DNA from: Bacteroidales bacterium
Lineage (GTDB): Bacteria; Bacteroidota; Bacteroidia; Bacteroidales; F082
DNA: 22,521 bases
NCBI GenBank assembly: GCA_017651645.1
Contig: JAGCCO010000034.1
Coordinates: forward strand, 1 to 22,521
Direction: 5' to 3'
The notes under the pieces were generated by a model. That model was not told the DNA's origin, ran no database searches, and saw only the letters and a program-made list of their open reading frames with translations. Position 1 is the first letter of the stretch; each line of letters starts with the position of its first letter. This document shows, in pieces, positions 6,152 to 14,659 of this stretch. The translations under genes and the position numbers were made by a program.

Positions 6152-7363
6152 ATGGAACTGGTTTCAAGGCCCAATTACTACTCAAAAGTAGAAAAGTTTC
6201 TCGGGAAAGGTATTCTTATTGTCCTGACAGGCCAACGTCGTGTCGGCAAGAGTTATATCATGAAAGAACTCGTCCAAAGGAAAAAGCAACTTGAAGATGC
6301 GTGCGTCATCTACATCGACAAAGAAAAGACTTCTTTCGACTTCATTCAGAACTACAAAGACTTGGTCAACTATGTGGAGGAACATAAGGAGACCGGGAAA
6401 CACATCTATATCCTCATTGATGAGGTTCAGGAAATTGAAGAGTTTGAGCGAGGTCTCAGAAATTATTACGACAGCCCTGACATCGATATCATCGTGACCG
6501 GCAGCAATTCGGATACGCTATCTAGCGATTTGGCAACGCAACTTTCTGGCAGGTATGTGGAAATTTTTGTCCAAGGTCTCAGCTATGGGGAGTTCCTTAT
6601 CTTCCACAATCTGGAAGACAACGACGATGCACTTCGAAAGTATATCAACTTTGGAGGATTGCCTGGTCTGCGGCCTATGGGATTGGATGACCCAGAAGTG
6701 ATTCGGCAGTATCTTCAAGGCGTTTACAACACAATCCTTGTGAAAGATATCGTTCGCCGCAAGAAAGTAAGAAACGTGCCTTTTCTGGAAAATCTGATCA
6801 AATACGTCGGAGACAATATGGGAAAACCTTTGTCGGCTACCAACATCCAGAATTACATGACATCCAACAAGAACGAAGTTTCCAAAAACCTCATTCTAAA
6901 GTATTTGAAAGCGACCACTGAAGCCTTCCTCGTGCACAATGTAACCCGCTACAACTTGCACGGCAAGAAACTTTTGGAAAGCAATGACAAGTATTATTTC
7001 GGTGATGTGGGCCTTCGCAATTTTGTGGTAGGTGGCAGACGGGCCAATGATATTGAGAAGCTTGTGGAAAATCTGGTTTACCAGCACCTCATCCGGCTGG
7101 GGTATAAGGTAACTGTCGGACAAATGTATGCAACAGAGATTGACTTTGTGGCAACGAAGGGGGACGACACCATCTATGTGCAGGCCTCATACCTCATCTC
7201 GGAAGATGCAACATTCGAACGTGAGTTTGGGAATCTTCAAAAGATTAGCGACAATTACCCAAAATATGTGATTTCAATGACACCTTTCATGGATTCCAGC
7301 AAGTATGAAGGTATTATGCACATCCCGCTGGCGGAGTTCTTGAAGAAAGGAATTATTGACTAG
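6152..7363 (+). CDS. AAA-family ATPase with C-terminal DUF4143 domain
   Basis: A 403-residue cytoplasmic protein. Walker A is GQRRVGKS (residues ~27-34) and Walker B is IYILIDEVQEI (~85-95). The sensor-like stretch IIVTGSNSDTLSSDLATQLS and GRYVEIFVQGLSYGEFL are typical of the AAA_14 domain. The DUF4143 domain covers ~200-400: VKDIVRRKKVRN, YYFGDVGLRNFVVGGRR, then LVENLVYQHLIRLGYKV. It ends in a PD-(D/E)XK-like core, TEIDFVATKGDDTIYVQAS. In that core the usual Glu/Gln-x-Lys appears as VQAS, so the nuclease activity may be lost. Such ATPases are frequent in Bacteroidota genomes, often as several paralogues, and their role is unsettled. It is monocistronic with its own promoter and inverted repeat. 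Confidence 0.88.
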   Translation: MELVSRPNYYSKVEKFLGKGILIVLTGQRRVGKSYIMKELVQRKKQLEDACVIYIDKEKTSFDFIQNYKDLVNYVEEHKETGKHIYILIDEVQEIEEFERGLRNYYDSPDIDIIVTGSNSDTLSSDLATQLSGRYVEIFVQGLSYGEFLIFHNLEDNDDALRKYINFGGLPGLRPMGLDDPEVIRQYLQGVYNTILVKDIVRRKKVRNVPFLENLIKYVGDNMGKPLSATNIQNYMTSNKNEVSKNLILKYLKATTEAFLVHNVTRYNLHGKKLLESNDKYYFGDVGLRNFVVGGRRANDIEKLVENLVYQHLIRLGYKVTVGQMYATEIDFVATKGDDTIYVQASYLISEDATFEREFGNLQKISDNYPKYVISMTPFMDSSKYEGIMHIPLAEFLKKGIID

Positions 7364-7404
7364 TTTAATGACATTTGTAGCAAATCAATATTACAGCATA
7401 GAAC

Positions 7405-8022
7405 ATGAAAGCACTCCTCATCAACGGCAGCCCACACGCCAACGGCTGCACCTACACCGCCCTAAGCATCGTGGCGGAAGAACTACAGAAAAACGGCATA
7501 GAAACTGAAATCGTCCACATCGGTAACAAGGACATCCGTGGCTGCGTTGCTTGCGGCAAGTGTTACGAGTTGGGTCATTGCGTGTTCAACGACATGGTGA
7601 ACGAAGTGGCATCCAAGTTAGAGCAGGCCGACGGCCTCGTGGTTGGCTCGCCAGTGTATTATGCCGGCCCTAACGGCACACTCACCAACCTTTTGGACCG
7701 CCTGTTTTATAGTGCCCATTATGACCTGCGAATGAAAGTGGGCGCGGCCGTCGTCTCGGCACGACGTGGCGGCACCACAGCCGCTTTCGACAGGCTCAAC
7801 AAGTATTTCACCATCAGCGAGATGCCTATCGCGAGCAGCCGCTATTGGAACATGGTACACGGCCACACGCCTGAAGATGTGATGAAAGACGAAGAAGGTT
7901 GCCAAATCATGCGCGTGTTAGGCCGCAACATGGCCTTCCTCATCCGCGCCATCGCCGCCGAGCGCGAACGCAACGGACTGCCTGAAAAGGAAGTGACGAA
8001 ATATACCAATTTCATCCGATAA
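7405..8022 (+). CDS. Flavodoxin-family NAD(P)H-dependent oxidoreductase with compact four-Cys motif
   Basis: A 205-residue cytoplasmic flavoprotein. The N-terminal GSPHANGCTYTAL is the FMN-phosphate-binding loop of the flavodoxin_2/FMN-reductase fold. GLVVGSPVYYAGPNG and LLDRLFYS are the second and third FMN-contact regions. Between them, C47-x2-C50-x2-C53-x5-C59 (GCVACGKCYELGHCV) matches the spacing reported for the [4Fe-4S] cluster of iron-sulfur flavoproteins, C-x2-C-x2-C-x(4-7)-C. The cluster is therefore plausible but not proven; many relatives keep only part of it. It is the first gene of a three-gene unit, with 9 bases to the next flavoprotein. The substrate is unknown; quinones, nitro compounds or electron transfer are options. 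Confidence 0.85.
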   Translation: MKALLINGSPHANGCTYTALSIVAEELQKNGIETEIVHIGNKDIRGCVACGKCYELGHCVFNDMVNEVASKLEQADGLVVGSPVYYAGPNGTLTNLLDRLFYSAHYDLRMKVGAAVVSARRGGTTAAFDRLNKYFTISEMPIASSRYWNMVHGHTPEDVMKDEEGCQIMRVLGRNMAFLIRAIAAERERNGLPEKEVTKYTNFIR

Positions 8023-8031
8023 GTTTTAGCC

Positions 8032-8568
8032 ATGAAAAAAGTAATCGTAATTTCAACCAGTCTCCGCCCCGGCTCAAATAGCCACGCTTTAGCGGAGCAA
8101 TTTGCCAAAGGCGCGGAAGCCGCTGGGCATCAAGTGGAACTCATCTCGCTCAGAGGCAAGGAAATCAAGTTTTGCATCGGCTGCCTATCATGCCAGAAGA
8201 CAGGAGCCTGTGTCATCAAGGATGATGTGCCGGCCATCATGGAGAGCGTGCTCAATGCCGATGTGGTCTGCTGGGCCACGCCCATCTATTACTACGAGAT
8301 GAGCGGCCAGATGAAGACCCTCATCGACCGCATGAACGCGATGTATCCAAAGGATTACAAGTTCCGCGACGTCTACCTGCTGACCACGGCTGCCGAGAAC
8401 GAGGAGTTCGTGCCGAAGCGCGCCGAAAGCGGTCTGACCGGCTGGATTGACTGCTACGGCAAGTCTGAACTCAAAGACCATATCTTTTGCGGCGGCGTAG
8501 GCGGACCGAAAGAGATTGAAGGCAATGCCAAGTTGCAGGAGGCATACGAATTGGGCAAACAAATTTAA
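8032..8568 (+). CDS. Flavodoxin-family NAD(P)H-dependent oxidoreductase, second copy
   Basis: A 178-residue relative of the preceding protein. It has the FMN loop STSLRPGSNSHALAEQF near the N-terminus and VVCWATPIYYYEMSGQMKTL plus IDRMNAMY in the middle. It carries the same Cys spacing as its neighbour, C48-x2-C51-x2-C54-x5-C60 (CIGCLSCQKTGAC). The two proteins differ widely outside these motifs, so this is an old duplication or a recruited pair rather than a recent tandem copy. The stop lies 3 bases before the PhzF gene, which indicates cotranscription. A heterodimer with the upstream protein is possible (inference). Confidence 0.85.
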   Translation: MKKVIVISTSLRPGSNSHALAEQFAKGAEAAGHQVELISLRGKEIKFCIGCLSCQKTGACVIKDDVPAIMESVLNADVVCWATPIYYYEMSGQMKTLIDRMNAMYPKDYKFRDVYLLTTAAENEEFVPKRAESGLTGWIDCYGKSELKDHIFCGGVGGPKEIEGNAKLQEAYELGKQI

Positions 8569-8571
8569 GCC

Positions 8572-9408
8572 ATGAGATACTACATCGTTGACGCGTTCAC
8601 CGACAAGCCTTTCGGCGGGAATCCTGCCGGAGTGGTGCTTCTCGACGGGGATGTCTTCCCGAAGGAGAGCCTGATGCTTCAAGTTGCCGCTGAGTTGCGG
8701 TATTCGGAGACGGCTTTTGTGAGACGGCATTCCGAGAAGGAATTCACCCTCCGCTATTTCACCCCAAAGGCCGAGGTGGAGCTGTGCGGTCACGCCACCA
8801 TTGCCACCTTTGCCCTGTTGCATCATGAAGTTGGCGTAACTGGCCAATGCCTGTGCCACACAAAGGCTGGCGATCTTTCCATCGAAGTCGGCCCAAAGGT
8901 GATGATGCAGATGGCCACGCCCAAAATCATGAAAACCGTTGAGGACCCTAAGGAAATATATCGCGCTCTCGGACTTGAGAACTACACCCCTACCCTGCCG
9001 GTGATGATTGCCTCGACAGGGTTGCCCGATTTTATGATTCCAGTTGTCGATGTTGAAACGCTCAATCATCTGCATCCCGACATGGACGCCATAAGCGAGA
9101 TAACGGAAAGGTACAATGCCCTCAGCTTCCATGTGTTTGCTTTCGGCAACGACGGCCACACGGCCCATGTTCGCGACTTTGCACCGCTCTATGGCGTGCC
9201 CGAAGAGTCAGCCACGGGTACAGCCAACGCCGCTTTGACCCATTATCTCCAACAAAACGGATGTATCCCTCCGACAGGCAACTTCTCATTCCTGCAAGGC
9301 GAAGCCATGGGACGGCCTTCGGTGGTCGTCACCCGCGTCACTGCCGACGGCATCATCTATGTAGGGGGCACGGCAGCTATCGTGGCGAAGGGAGAACTAT
9401 ACGTTTGA
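8572..9408 (+). CDS. PhzF-family isomerase/epimerase
   Basis: A 278-residue protein of the PhzF phenazine-biosynthesis-like family, with the diaminopimelate-epimerase fold. The N-terminal YIVDAFTDKPFGGNPAGVVL and AELRYSETAFV match the family; the Glu (about residue 46) is the expected catalytic acid/base. CGHATIATFALL and SATGTANAALTHYL are the second-half motifs. Length is normal for the family. No other phenazine genes are nearby, so the name should not be taken as function; the substrate is likely a small metabolite. It is the last gene of the 7405-9408 operon, ending at a terminator. Confidence 0.88.
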   Translation: MRYYIVDAFTDKPFGGNPAGVVLLDGDVFPKESLMLQVAAELRYSETAFVRRHSEKEFTLRYFTPKAEVELCGHATIATFALLHHEVGVTGQCLCHTKAGDLSIEVGPKVMMQMATPKIMKTVEDPKEIYRALGLENYTPTLPVMIASTGLPDFMIPVVDVETLNHLHPDMDAISEITERYNALSFHVFAFGNDGHTAHVRDFAPLYGVPEESATGTANAALTHYLQQNGCIPPTGNFSFLQGEAMGRPSVVVTRVTADGIIYVGGTAAIVAKGELYV

Positions 9409-9429
9409 AATACATTTTTTTGAAAAAAC

Positions 9430-9469
9430 AGTCGTCGTCTCAATCGGTCTAATCCTTGACTCGACGACT
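9430..9469. terminator. Bidirectional terminator between convergent genes
   Basis: AGTCGTCG at 9430-9437 pairs with CGACGACT at 9462-9469 across a 24-base loop. T-rich runs flank both sides: TTCTTTTT follows on the plus strand and GTTTTTT on the minus strand. It sits between the PhzF stop and the C_GCAxxG stop, overlapping the latter's stop codon, and can serve both transcripts. The long loop makes it weaker than a textbook hairpin. Confidence 0.5.
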
Positions 9470-9857
9470 ATTCTTTTTCCAACTGCTCCTCCAAAAACTC
9501 CGCTGCATCGGACACACAGCCGGTGCATTGGCGGAGGACCACACCCGTGCCGACACCCTTGAGCATCTTGCATTGGGTGGCACCATTGCGTTGTTGGAAC
9601 TGGGTCATGATTTGCCTCATGCCTTTTCTTGCGTTTGCTTTGTCCTTGGTGGCCATTCCCAAGACGATACCTGCCCCAACAAGTGCGCCGCATGTGCCTT
9701 CCATATTGCCCATACCCGAGCCAAAGGCATTGCCTAAGTTACGACCTGTTTCCTCATCGATTCCGACCAAGTCGGCATAAGTGCAAATGACGGCTTGGGC
9801 GCAGTTGTGTGTGCCGTTCTCCAACTTCTCTGCAGCTATGTGTTTTCTGGTTTCCAT
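9468..9857 (-). CDS. C_GCAxxG_C_C family protein
   Basis: A 129-residue protein starting METRKHIAAEKLENGTHNCA. The family-defining cysteine pattern is present: THNCAQAV, then EGTCGALVGAGIVLG (GCAxxG-like), ATQCKMLKG and RQCTGCV. This family is thought to be redox-active or metal-binding and is often found near transporters and redox genes; no activity is established. I chose the ATG at 9857 because an in-frame ATG at 9878 lies inside the -7 promoter box. It is transcribed away from the large helicase gene and converges on the PhzF operon. Confidence 0.8.
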   Translation of the reverse strand: METRKHIAAEKLENGTHNCAQAVICTYADLVGIDEETGRNLGNAFGSGMGNMEGTCGALVGAGIVLGMATKDKANARKGMRQIMTQFQQRNGATQCKMLKGVGTGVVLRQCTGCVSDAAEFLEEQLEKE

Positions 9858-9872
9858 GAAATTTGTATTTTT

Positions 9873-9904
9873 TTGCAAAGGTACTATTATTCTCCGTATT
9901 TTTG
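9873..9904 (+). promoter_or_regulatory. Promoter of the exonuclease-RecQ-UvrD gene
   Basis: TTG at 9873-9875 and TATTTTTG at 9897-9904 (21-base gap) precede the ATG at 9914 by only 9 bases, giving a very short or no 5' leader. The upstream half overlaps the -7 box of the divergent C_GCAxxG gene, so the two promoters probably compete. Confidence 0.55.
9876..9883 (-). promoter_or_regulatory. -7 box for the C_GCAxxG_C_C gene
   Basis: CAAAGGTA on the plus strand is TACCTTTG on the minus strand, fitting TAnnTTTG. It lies 18 bases upstream of the chosen start at 9857 and inside the promoter of the divergent helicase gene. I see no clear -33 TTG. Confidence 0.55.
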
Positions 9905-9913
9905 CATGAAATT

Positions 9914-12900
9914 ATGATAGCATTCATTGATACAGAGGTCGATCCGCAGACAAAGAAAGTTGCGGATTACGGAGCTGTGAGAGAGGATGGGGCAGTGTTG
10001 CACTCTCATTCCAAAGCCGACTTCGATGCCTTTGTGTCGAAGTGCGACACGATATGTGGACATAATATCATCAACCATGACTTGAAGTACACGGCGTTGA
10101 GGGGCAATCCAACGATTATCGATACATTGTTTCTATCGCCGCTGTTGTTTCCCAAACGTCCGTATCACAAGCTGGTGAAAGACGACAAGTTGCAGGTGGA
10201 CGAGCTGAATAATCCAGCGAATGATTCCATGAAAGCCCGCGACTTGCTGAACGATGAAATTGCTGAATGGAACCAGCTTTCACATAATAGGCAGGAAATC
10301 TATTTTCAATTGTTGCATCAAACACAGGAATTTGAAGGGTTTTTCAAATACGTAGGCCACTCCAAACCATCTTCCTTTTTGGGTAGGATCCTGAAACCTC
10401 AACAGGATTGTACATCGTTGATTCTTAACGAGTTTAATAACAAGATTTGTAGCCATGCAGAGTTCGACACCTTACTTAAACAGTATCCAATTGAATTGGC
10501 CTATTGTTTAGCTGTGATTGGTGCCGACGACATTTTCTCCATTACCCCTGCATGGGTGACACGCAACTATCCGCACGTGGTGAATGTGATGAATATGCTG
10601 CGCAACACATCGTGTGGAGACTGCAACTATTGCCGCCAACGATTGGATGCCCACAACGGTCTCAAGGAATTCTTCGGCTATGATGAGTTTCGCACCTTCG
10701 ATGGGATTCCCATGCAACAACAAGCTGTGGAATCTGCCATTCGTGGTGAATCATTGCTGACGATATTCCCCACTGGCGGCGGAAAGAGCCTCACCTTTCA
10801 ACTGCCAGCCTTGATGGAAGGCAGGAACACTCATGGCCTGACGGTGGTTATCTCGCCACTACAGTCTTTGATGAAAGACCAAGTGGATAATTTGGCGGCT
10901 CGTGGCATTAGTGAGGCTGTGACCATCAATGGTTTGCTTGACCCTATAGAACGAGCTAATGCCATTGAACAGGTGGCAGAAGGCACAGCCAATTTGCTTT
11001 ATATCGCTCCAGAGATGTTGCGAAGCAAGACCATCGAAAAGTTGCTTATCAGCAGGAATGTGGTACGTTTTGTCATCGATGAGGCGCACTGCTTCTCGGC
11101 TTGGGGCCACGATTTCCGGGTTGACTATTTATATATAGGTGACTTTATCCGCAATTTACAAAACAAGAAGCAACTGAGCCGTCCTATTTCGGTGTCGTGT
11201 TTTACGGCCACAGCCAAACAAAAGGTTATCAGCGACATCTGCGATTATTTCAGGTCGAAGCTTGGCTTGGAACTAAAGATATTCGCCGCCAATGCCGAAA
11301 GAAAGAACCTGCGTTATTCCGTGCTTCATGCCGACACTCCCGAAGAGAAATACAACCTATTGCGCTCGTTGATACTTGGACACGACTGTCCATCAATTGT
11401 TTATGTGTCGCGCACGAATATCACACGGGAATTGGCGCAACACCTGAAAAGCGATGGTATACTGGCTTTGCCGTTCAACGGTAAGATGGAAGCTGCCGAA
11501 AAAGTGGAGAACCAAAATGCTTTTATGAGCGGTGACGCACAGGTGATTGTGGCTACTTCTGCCTTTGGCATGGGTGTTGACAAGAAAGATGTCGGGCTGG
11601 TTGTTCACTACAACATCAGTGACTCGTTGGAGAACTATGTGCAAGAGGCGGGTCGTGCAGGGCGTGACCCCGAAATGCAGGCCGAATGCTTTGTGCTTTA
11701 CGATGATAGCGATTTGGACAAGCACTTCATCCTCCTGAATCAGACCAAACTGAGCATCAGCGAAATCCAGCAGGTATGGAAAGCCATCAAAGACCTTACG
11801 GCAAAACGAGACCATGTCAGTTGCTCGCCGTTGGATATTGCCCGTCAAGCAGGATGGGGTGATGAAATCGACGACATTGATACTCGCGTAAAGGCAGCTA
11901 TCGCAGCGCTGGAGGACGCAGGATTCATACAACGCGGCAGCAATTCTCCACATGTTTTTGCAACAGGCATAGCCGTAAAGAACATGGACGAGGCGCGTCG
12001 CAAGTTGACGCTCTCACCACTTTTTGACGACCAATCTCGCGAAGAGGCTGCACGAATCATCAAGTCGCTCATCAGTGCGCGTGCTACCGCCGAAGGTCGT
12101 GGAGCCGAAGCCGAAAGTCGCGTGGATTATTTGGCCGACATCCTCGGATTGAACAAGGCGACGGTGATCAGGAACATCAATCTAATGCGTCAGGAAGGTC
12201 TGTTGGCCGACAGCCGTGACATGCAAGCATGGATATCTAAATGCACTTCCCAACGCAACCTTGAAATCATCCTGAAACTGGAACGGTTCCTTTTGCAACG
12301 ATTTGGAGAAGAGGCACAAAGGATGAACTATAAGGAGTTGAACGAAGAGGCTCAGAAAGACGGCCTTACCTTCTCCAACATCAAAAGACTGAGGATGTTG
12401 CTACATTTCCTTTCGCTGAAAGGCTATATCTACAAGCAAGAAGGCTATAGGGATAGTGTTGGCGTTCGCCTTCAAGCTTCGCAGGAAGTCACGATGGCTC
12501 GATTTGAGCGGCGCATGGAGATTTGCAGGTTTATCATTGACACGCTCAATGTCAGCCGAGATCCCACCAAAGACATGACGTTGGTGAACTTCTCCGTCGT
12601 TGAGCTGCTAAAACAATTCATTGCCAGCCAACAAGAAACGATGTTTGCCGAAAAAGAAAAGCCCGACATCACCGACATCGAGGAAGCGTTGCTTTATCTG
12701 ACCAAGACTGAACTGATGAAAATCGAAGGCGGCTTCATCGTTATCTATAACACCATGCAGATAGGTCGTATCGCCGACCGTAGCACACGCTATACTAAGA
12801 GGAAGTATCATTTGTTGGATGAGTTCTACAAACGGCGTATACAACAGATACATATCGTGGGCGAATATGCCAACCTGATGGTTCGCAACTACGATGCCGC

Positions 12901-14605
12901 ACTGCGTTTCGTCAGTGATTATTTTACCATGGATTACAATAAGTTTATCGACAAGTATTTTAAAGGAGAAAAACTTGCACAGATAAACTTGAACATCACC
13001 CCTGCCAAATACGACAAACTCTTTGGCGAGCTCTCCAATCGACAATGCGAGATTATTGACGACAACCAGTCGAAATATATCGTGGTTGCAGCAGGACCTG
13101 GAAGCGGAAAGACCCGTGTGTTGGTTCATAAATTGGCATCATTGCTCTTGCTGGAAGACGTGAAGCATGAACAGTTGTTGATGCTTACCTTCTCAAGAGC
13201 AGCTGCCACGGAATTCAAGAAACGGCTTATCGATCTGGTGGGCAATGTAGCACACTATGTAGAGATCAAGACCTTCCACTCCTACAGCTTTGACCTTATT
13301 GGTAAGCAAGGCAGTCTGGATGAGGCAAAGGATGTGGTACGTCATGCGGCTGAGATGATAGAAAAAGGCGAAGTGGAGCCTTCGAAGATTGCAAAAAGCG
13401 TACTTGTCATTGATGAAGCGCAAGACATGGGACAGGATGATTTCCGTTTGGTACAAGCCCTAATGCAGCAGAACGAGGAAATGCGTGTTATCGCAGTAGG
13501 TGATGACGACCAAAACATCTATGCCTTCCGTGGTTCTGATTCCAGGTATATGCAATCGCTCGTCAGCCAAGAAGGTGCCAAATTGTACGAAATGACAGAC
13601 AACTATCGCTCTGCAAAAGCCATAGTTGACTGCGCCAACCGTTTTGTGCAGCGAATCCCTGGCCGCATGAAACATGCTCCCATTCAGTCGGCAACAGGAG
13701 AAGAAGGCAAGGTGATGACATTAAAGTCATTGCAAAACACAGAGATAAAAGTTCAAGGTGGCACGGCGATTCTTACCCGCACCAACGAAGAAACCATGCA
13801 GGTCGCCTACGAATTGGAACAAAGAGGTCTGCATGCAACCGTTGCCCAATCCATGGGAGGATTCCGTTTTGGCAACCTTGCAGAAGTGCGTTATTTCATT
13901 AAACAGATTGGCAAGGATGATGAAGTGACCATATCGAAAGAAAAATGGCTAGAAGCAAAAAAACGCACACTTAAAATGTATGCTTCAAGCACTTGTTTGG
14001 GTGTTATGCGGCGTTTCTTTGCTGACTTTGAGGCCATCAACAGGGTCTATTATCGTAGTGATTTGCGTGAGTTCATTATAGAGTCAGAAATAGAGGACTT
14101 CATTGCTTCCGATGACAAATCCGTCTTTGTGAGCACCATCCACAAGGCAAAAGGGCGTGAGTTCGATACTGTTTATCTCATGTCAACAATACCTGATGGA
14201 AGACAAGTTGAAGATATGCGAGCCTATTATGTTGGACTCACCCGTGCAAAACGAAATCTCTATCTCATAACCAACCCGCCTATGGAGTATTCATCGATTT
14301 CGATAGCGCTAAACATGCACGACATTTGGCTTGACTACTTCAAAAGTCGGAAAGACACAGTGCTATGCCTCAGAAGTGGCGATAACCTCCAATACAAAGA
14401 CGATTATTTATATAACCAGCAAGGCATCAATGTGGCCGCATTGTCTGCTGCAGGAAAAAACAAAATAAAGGCTTGGACTGACAAAGGCTATGAGGTAACC
14501 AGTGCAAAAGTAAGCTATACTTTGGCTTGGCGACCGATGGACTCTGAAACGGAATATGCTGTTTGCTTGGCGAATCTTGTTTTGTCCAAGAAAGAAGGCA
14601 ATTAA
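9914..14605 (+). CDS. Triple fusion: DnaQ-like 3'-5' exonuclease + RecQ helicase + UvrD/Rep helicase
   Basis: A 1563-residue protein started at the ATG at 9914, because the promoter excludes the upstream frame start. Residues 1-~125 look like a DEDD exonuclease: AFIDTEVD (Asp6, Glu8), CGHNIINHDLKY and NDSMKARDLL as probable later motifs. Residues 234-240 hold C-x2-C-x2-C (CGDCNYC). Residues ~262-610 are a RecQ-type SF2 helicase: Walker A TGGGKS (287-292), DEAH (389-392), SCFTATAKQ, then ATSAFGMGVDKKDVGLVVHY and motif VI QEAGRAGRDPE. Next is a winged-helix-like region (~620-1020) without the usual post-motif-VI Zn cysteines. Residues ~1035-1480 are an SF1A UvrD-type helicase: Walker A GPGSGKT (1061-1067), DEAQ (1167-1170), GDDDQNIYAFRGSD, then TIHKAKGREFDTVYL and YYVGLTRAKRNLYL. 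All ATPase motifs look intact. It probably acts in DNA repair, recombination or foreign-DNA processing; its neighbours give no clue. Confidence 0.9.
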   Translation: MIAFIDTEVDPQTKKVADYGAVREDGAVLHSHSKADFDAFVSKCDTICGHNIINHDLKYTALRGNPTIIDTLFLSPLLFPKRPYHKLVKDDKLQVDELNNPANDSMKARDLLNDEIAEWNQLSHNRQEIYFQLLHQTQEFEGFFKYVGHSKPSSFLGRILKPQQDCTSLILNEFNNKICSHAEFDTLLKQYPIELAYCLAVIGADDIFSITPAWVTRNYPHVVNVMNMLRNTSCGDCNYCRQRLDAHNGLKEFFGYDEFRTFDGIPMQQQAVESAIRGESLLTIFPTGGGKSLTFQLPALMEGRNTHGLTVVISPLQSLMKDQVDNLAARGISEAVTINGLLDPIERANAIEQVAEGTANLLYIAPEMLRSKTIEKLLISRNVVRFVIDEAHCFSAWGHDFRVDYLYIGDFIRNLQNKKQLSRPISVSCFTATAKQKVISDICDYFRSKLGLELKIFAANAERKNLRYSVLHADTPEEKYNLLRSLILGHDCPSIVYVSRTNITRELAQHLKSDGILALPFNGKMEAAEKVENQNAFMSGDAQVIVATSAFGMGVDKKDVGLVVHYNISDSLENYVQEAGRAGRDPEMQAECFVLYDDSDLDKHFILLNQTKLSISEIQQVWKAIKDLTAKRDHVSCSPLDIARQAGWGDEIDDIDTRVKAAIAALEDAGFIQRGSNSPHVFATGIAVKNMDEARRKLTLSPLFDDQSREEAARIIKSLISARATAEGRGAEAESRVDYLADILGLNKATVIRNINLMRQEGLLADSRDMQAWISKCTSQRNLEIILKLERFLLQRFGEEAQRMNYKELNEEAQKDGLTFSNIKRLRMLLHFLSLKGYIYKQEGYRDSVGVRLQASQEVTMARFERRMEICRFIIDTLNVSRDPTKDMTLVNFSVVELLKQFIASQQETMFAEKEKPDITDIEEALLYLTKTELMKIEGGFIVIYNTMQIGRIADRSTRYTKRKYHLLDEFYKRRIQQIHIVGEYANLMVRNYDAALRFVSDYFTMDYNKFIDKYFKGEKLAQINLNITPAKYDKLFGELSNRQCEIIDDNQSKYIVVAAGPGSGKTRVLVHKLASLLLLEDVKHEQLLMLTFSRAAATEFKKRLIDLVGNVAHYVEIKTFHSYSFDLIGKQGSLDEAKDVVRHAAEMIEKGEVEPSKIAKSVLVIDEAQDMGQDDFRLVQALMQQNEEMRVIAVGDDDQNIYAFRGSDSRYMQSLVSQEGAKLYEMTDNYRSAKAIVDCANRFVQRIPGRMKHAPIQSATGEEGKVMTLKSLQNTEIKVQGGTAILTRTNEETMQVAYELEQRGLHATVAQSMGGFRFGNLAEVRYFIKQIGKDDEVTISKEKWLEAKKRTLKMYASSTCLGVMRRFFADFEAINRVYYRSDLREFIIESEIEDFIASDDKSVFVSTIHKAKGREFDTVYLMSTIPDGRQVEDMRAYYVGLTRAKRNLYLITNPPMEYSSISIALNMHDIWLDYFKSRKDTVLCLRSGDNLQYKDDYLYNQQGINVAALSAAGKNKIKAWTDKGYEVTSAKVSYTLAWRPMDSETEYAVCLANLVLSKKEGN

Positions 14606-14659
14606 TGCATAACGTCAAAGGTAATGCTCATAATGCAAGAACAGAATAAACACAACAAT

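Noticed and set aside
8188..9168. A 326-codon open frame on the minus strand opposite the flavoprotein and PhzF genes
   Set aside because: It overlaps two genes with clear family motifs on the plus strand, and its translation shows no recognisable domain; high-GC third positions leave the antisense frame open.
8572..9408. Phenazine biosynthesis cluster
   Set aside because: Only the broad PhzF family is present; none of the other phenazine genes occurs nearby.
11393..11953. A 186-codon minus-strand frame inside the helicase fusion
   Set aside because: It lies wholly opposite conserved RecQ motifs and shows no family signal.
9914..14605. Calling the helicase fusion part of a phage-defence island
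   Set aside because: Its direct neighbours are a C_GCAxxG_C_C protein, a PNPOx-like flavoprotein and redox genes; no nuclease, methylase or known defence gene adjoins it, so the claim would rest on the fusion alone.
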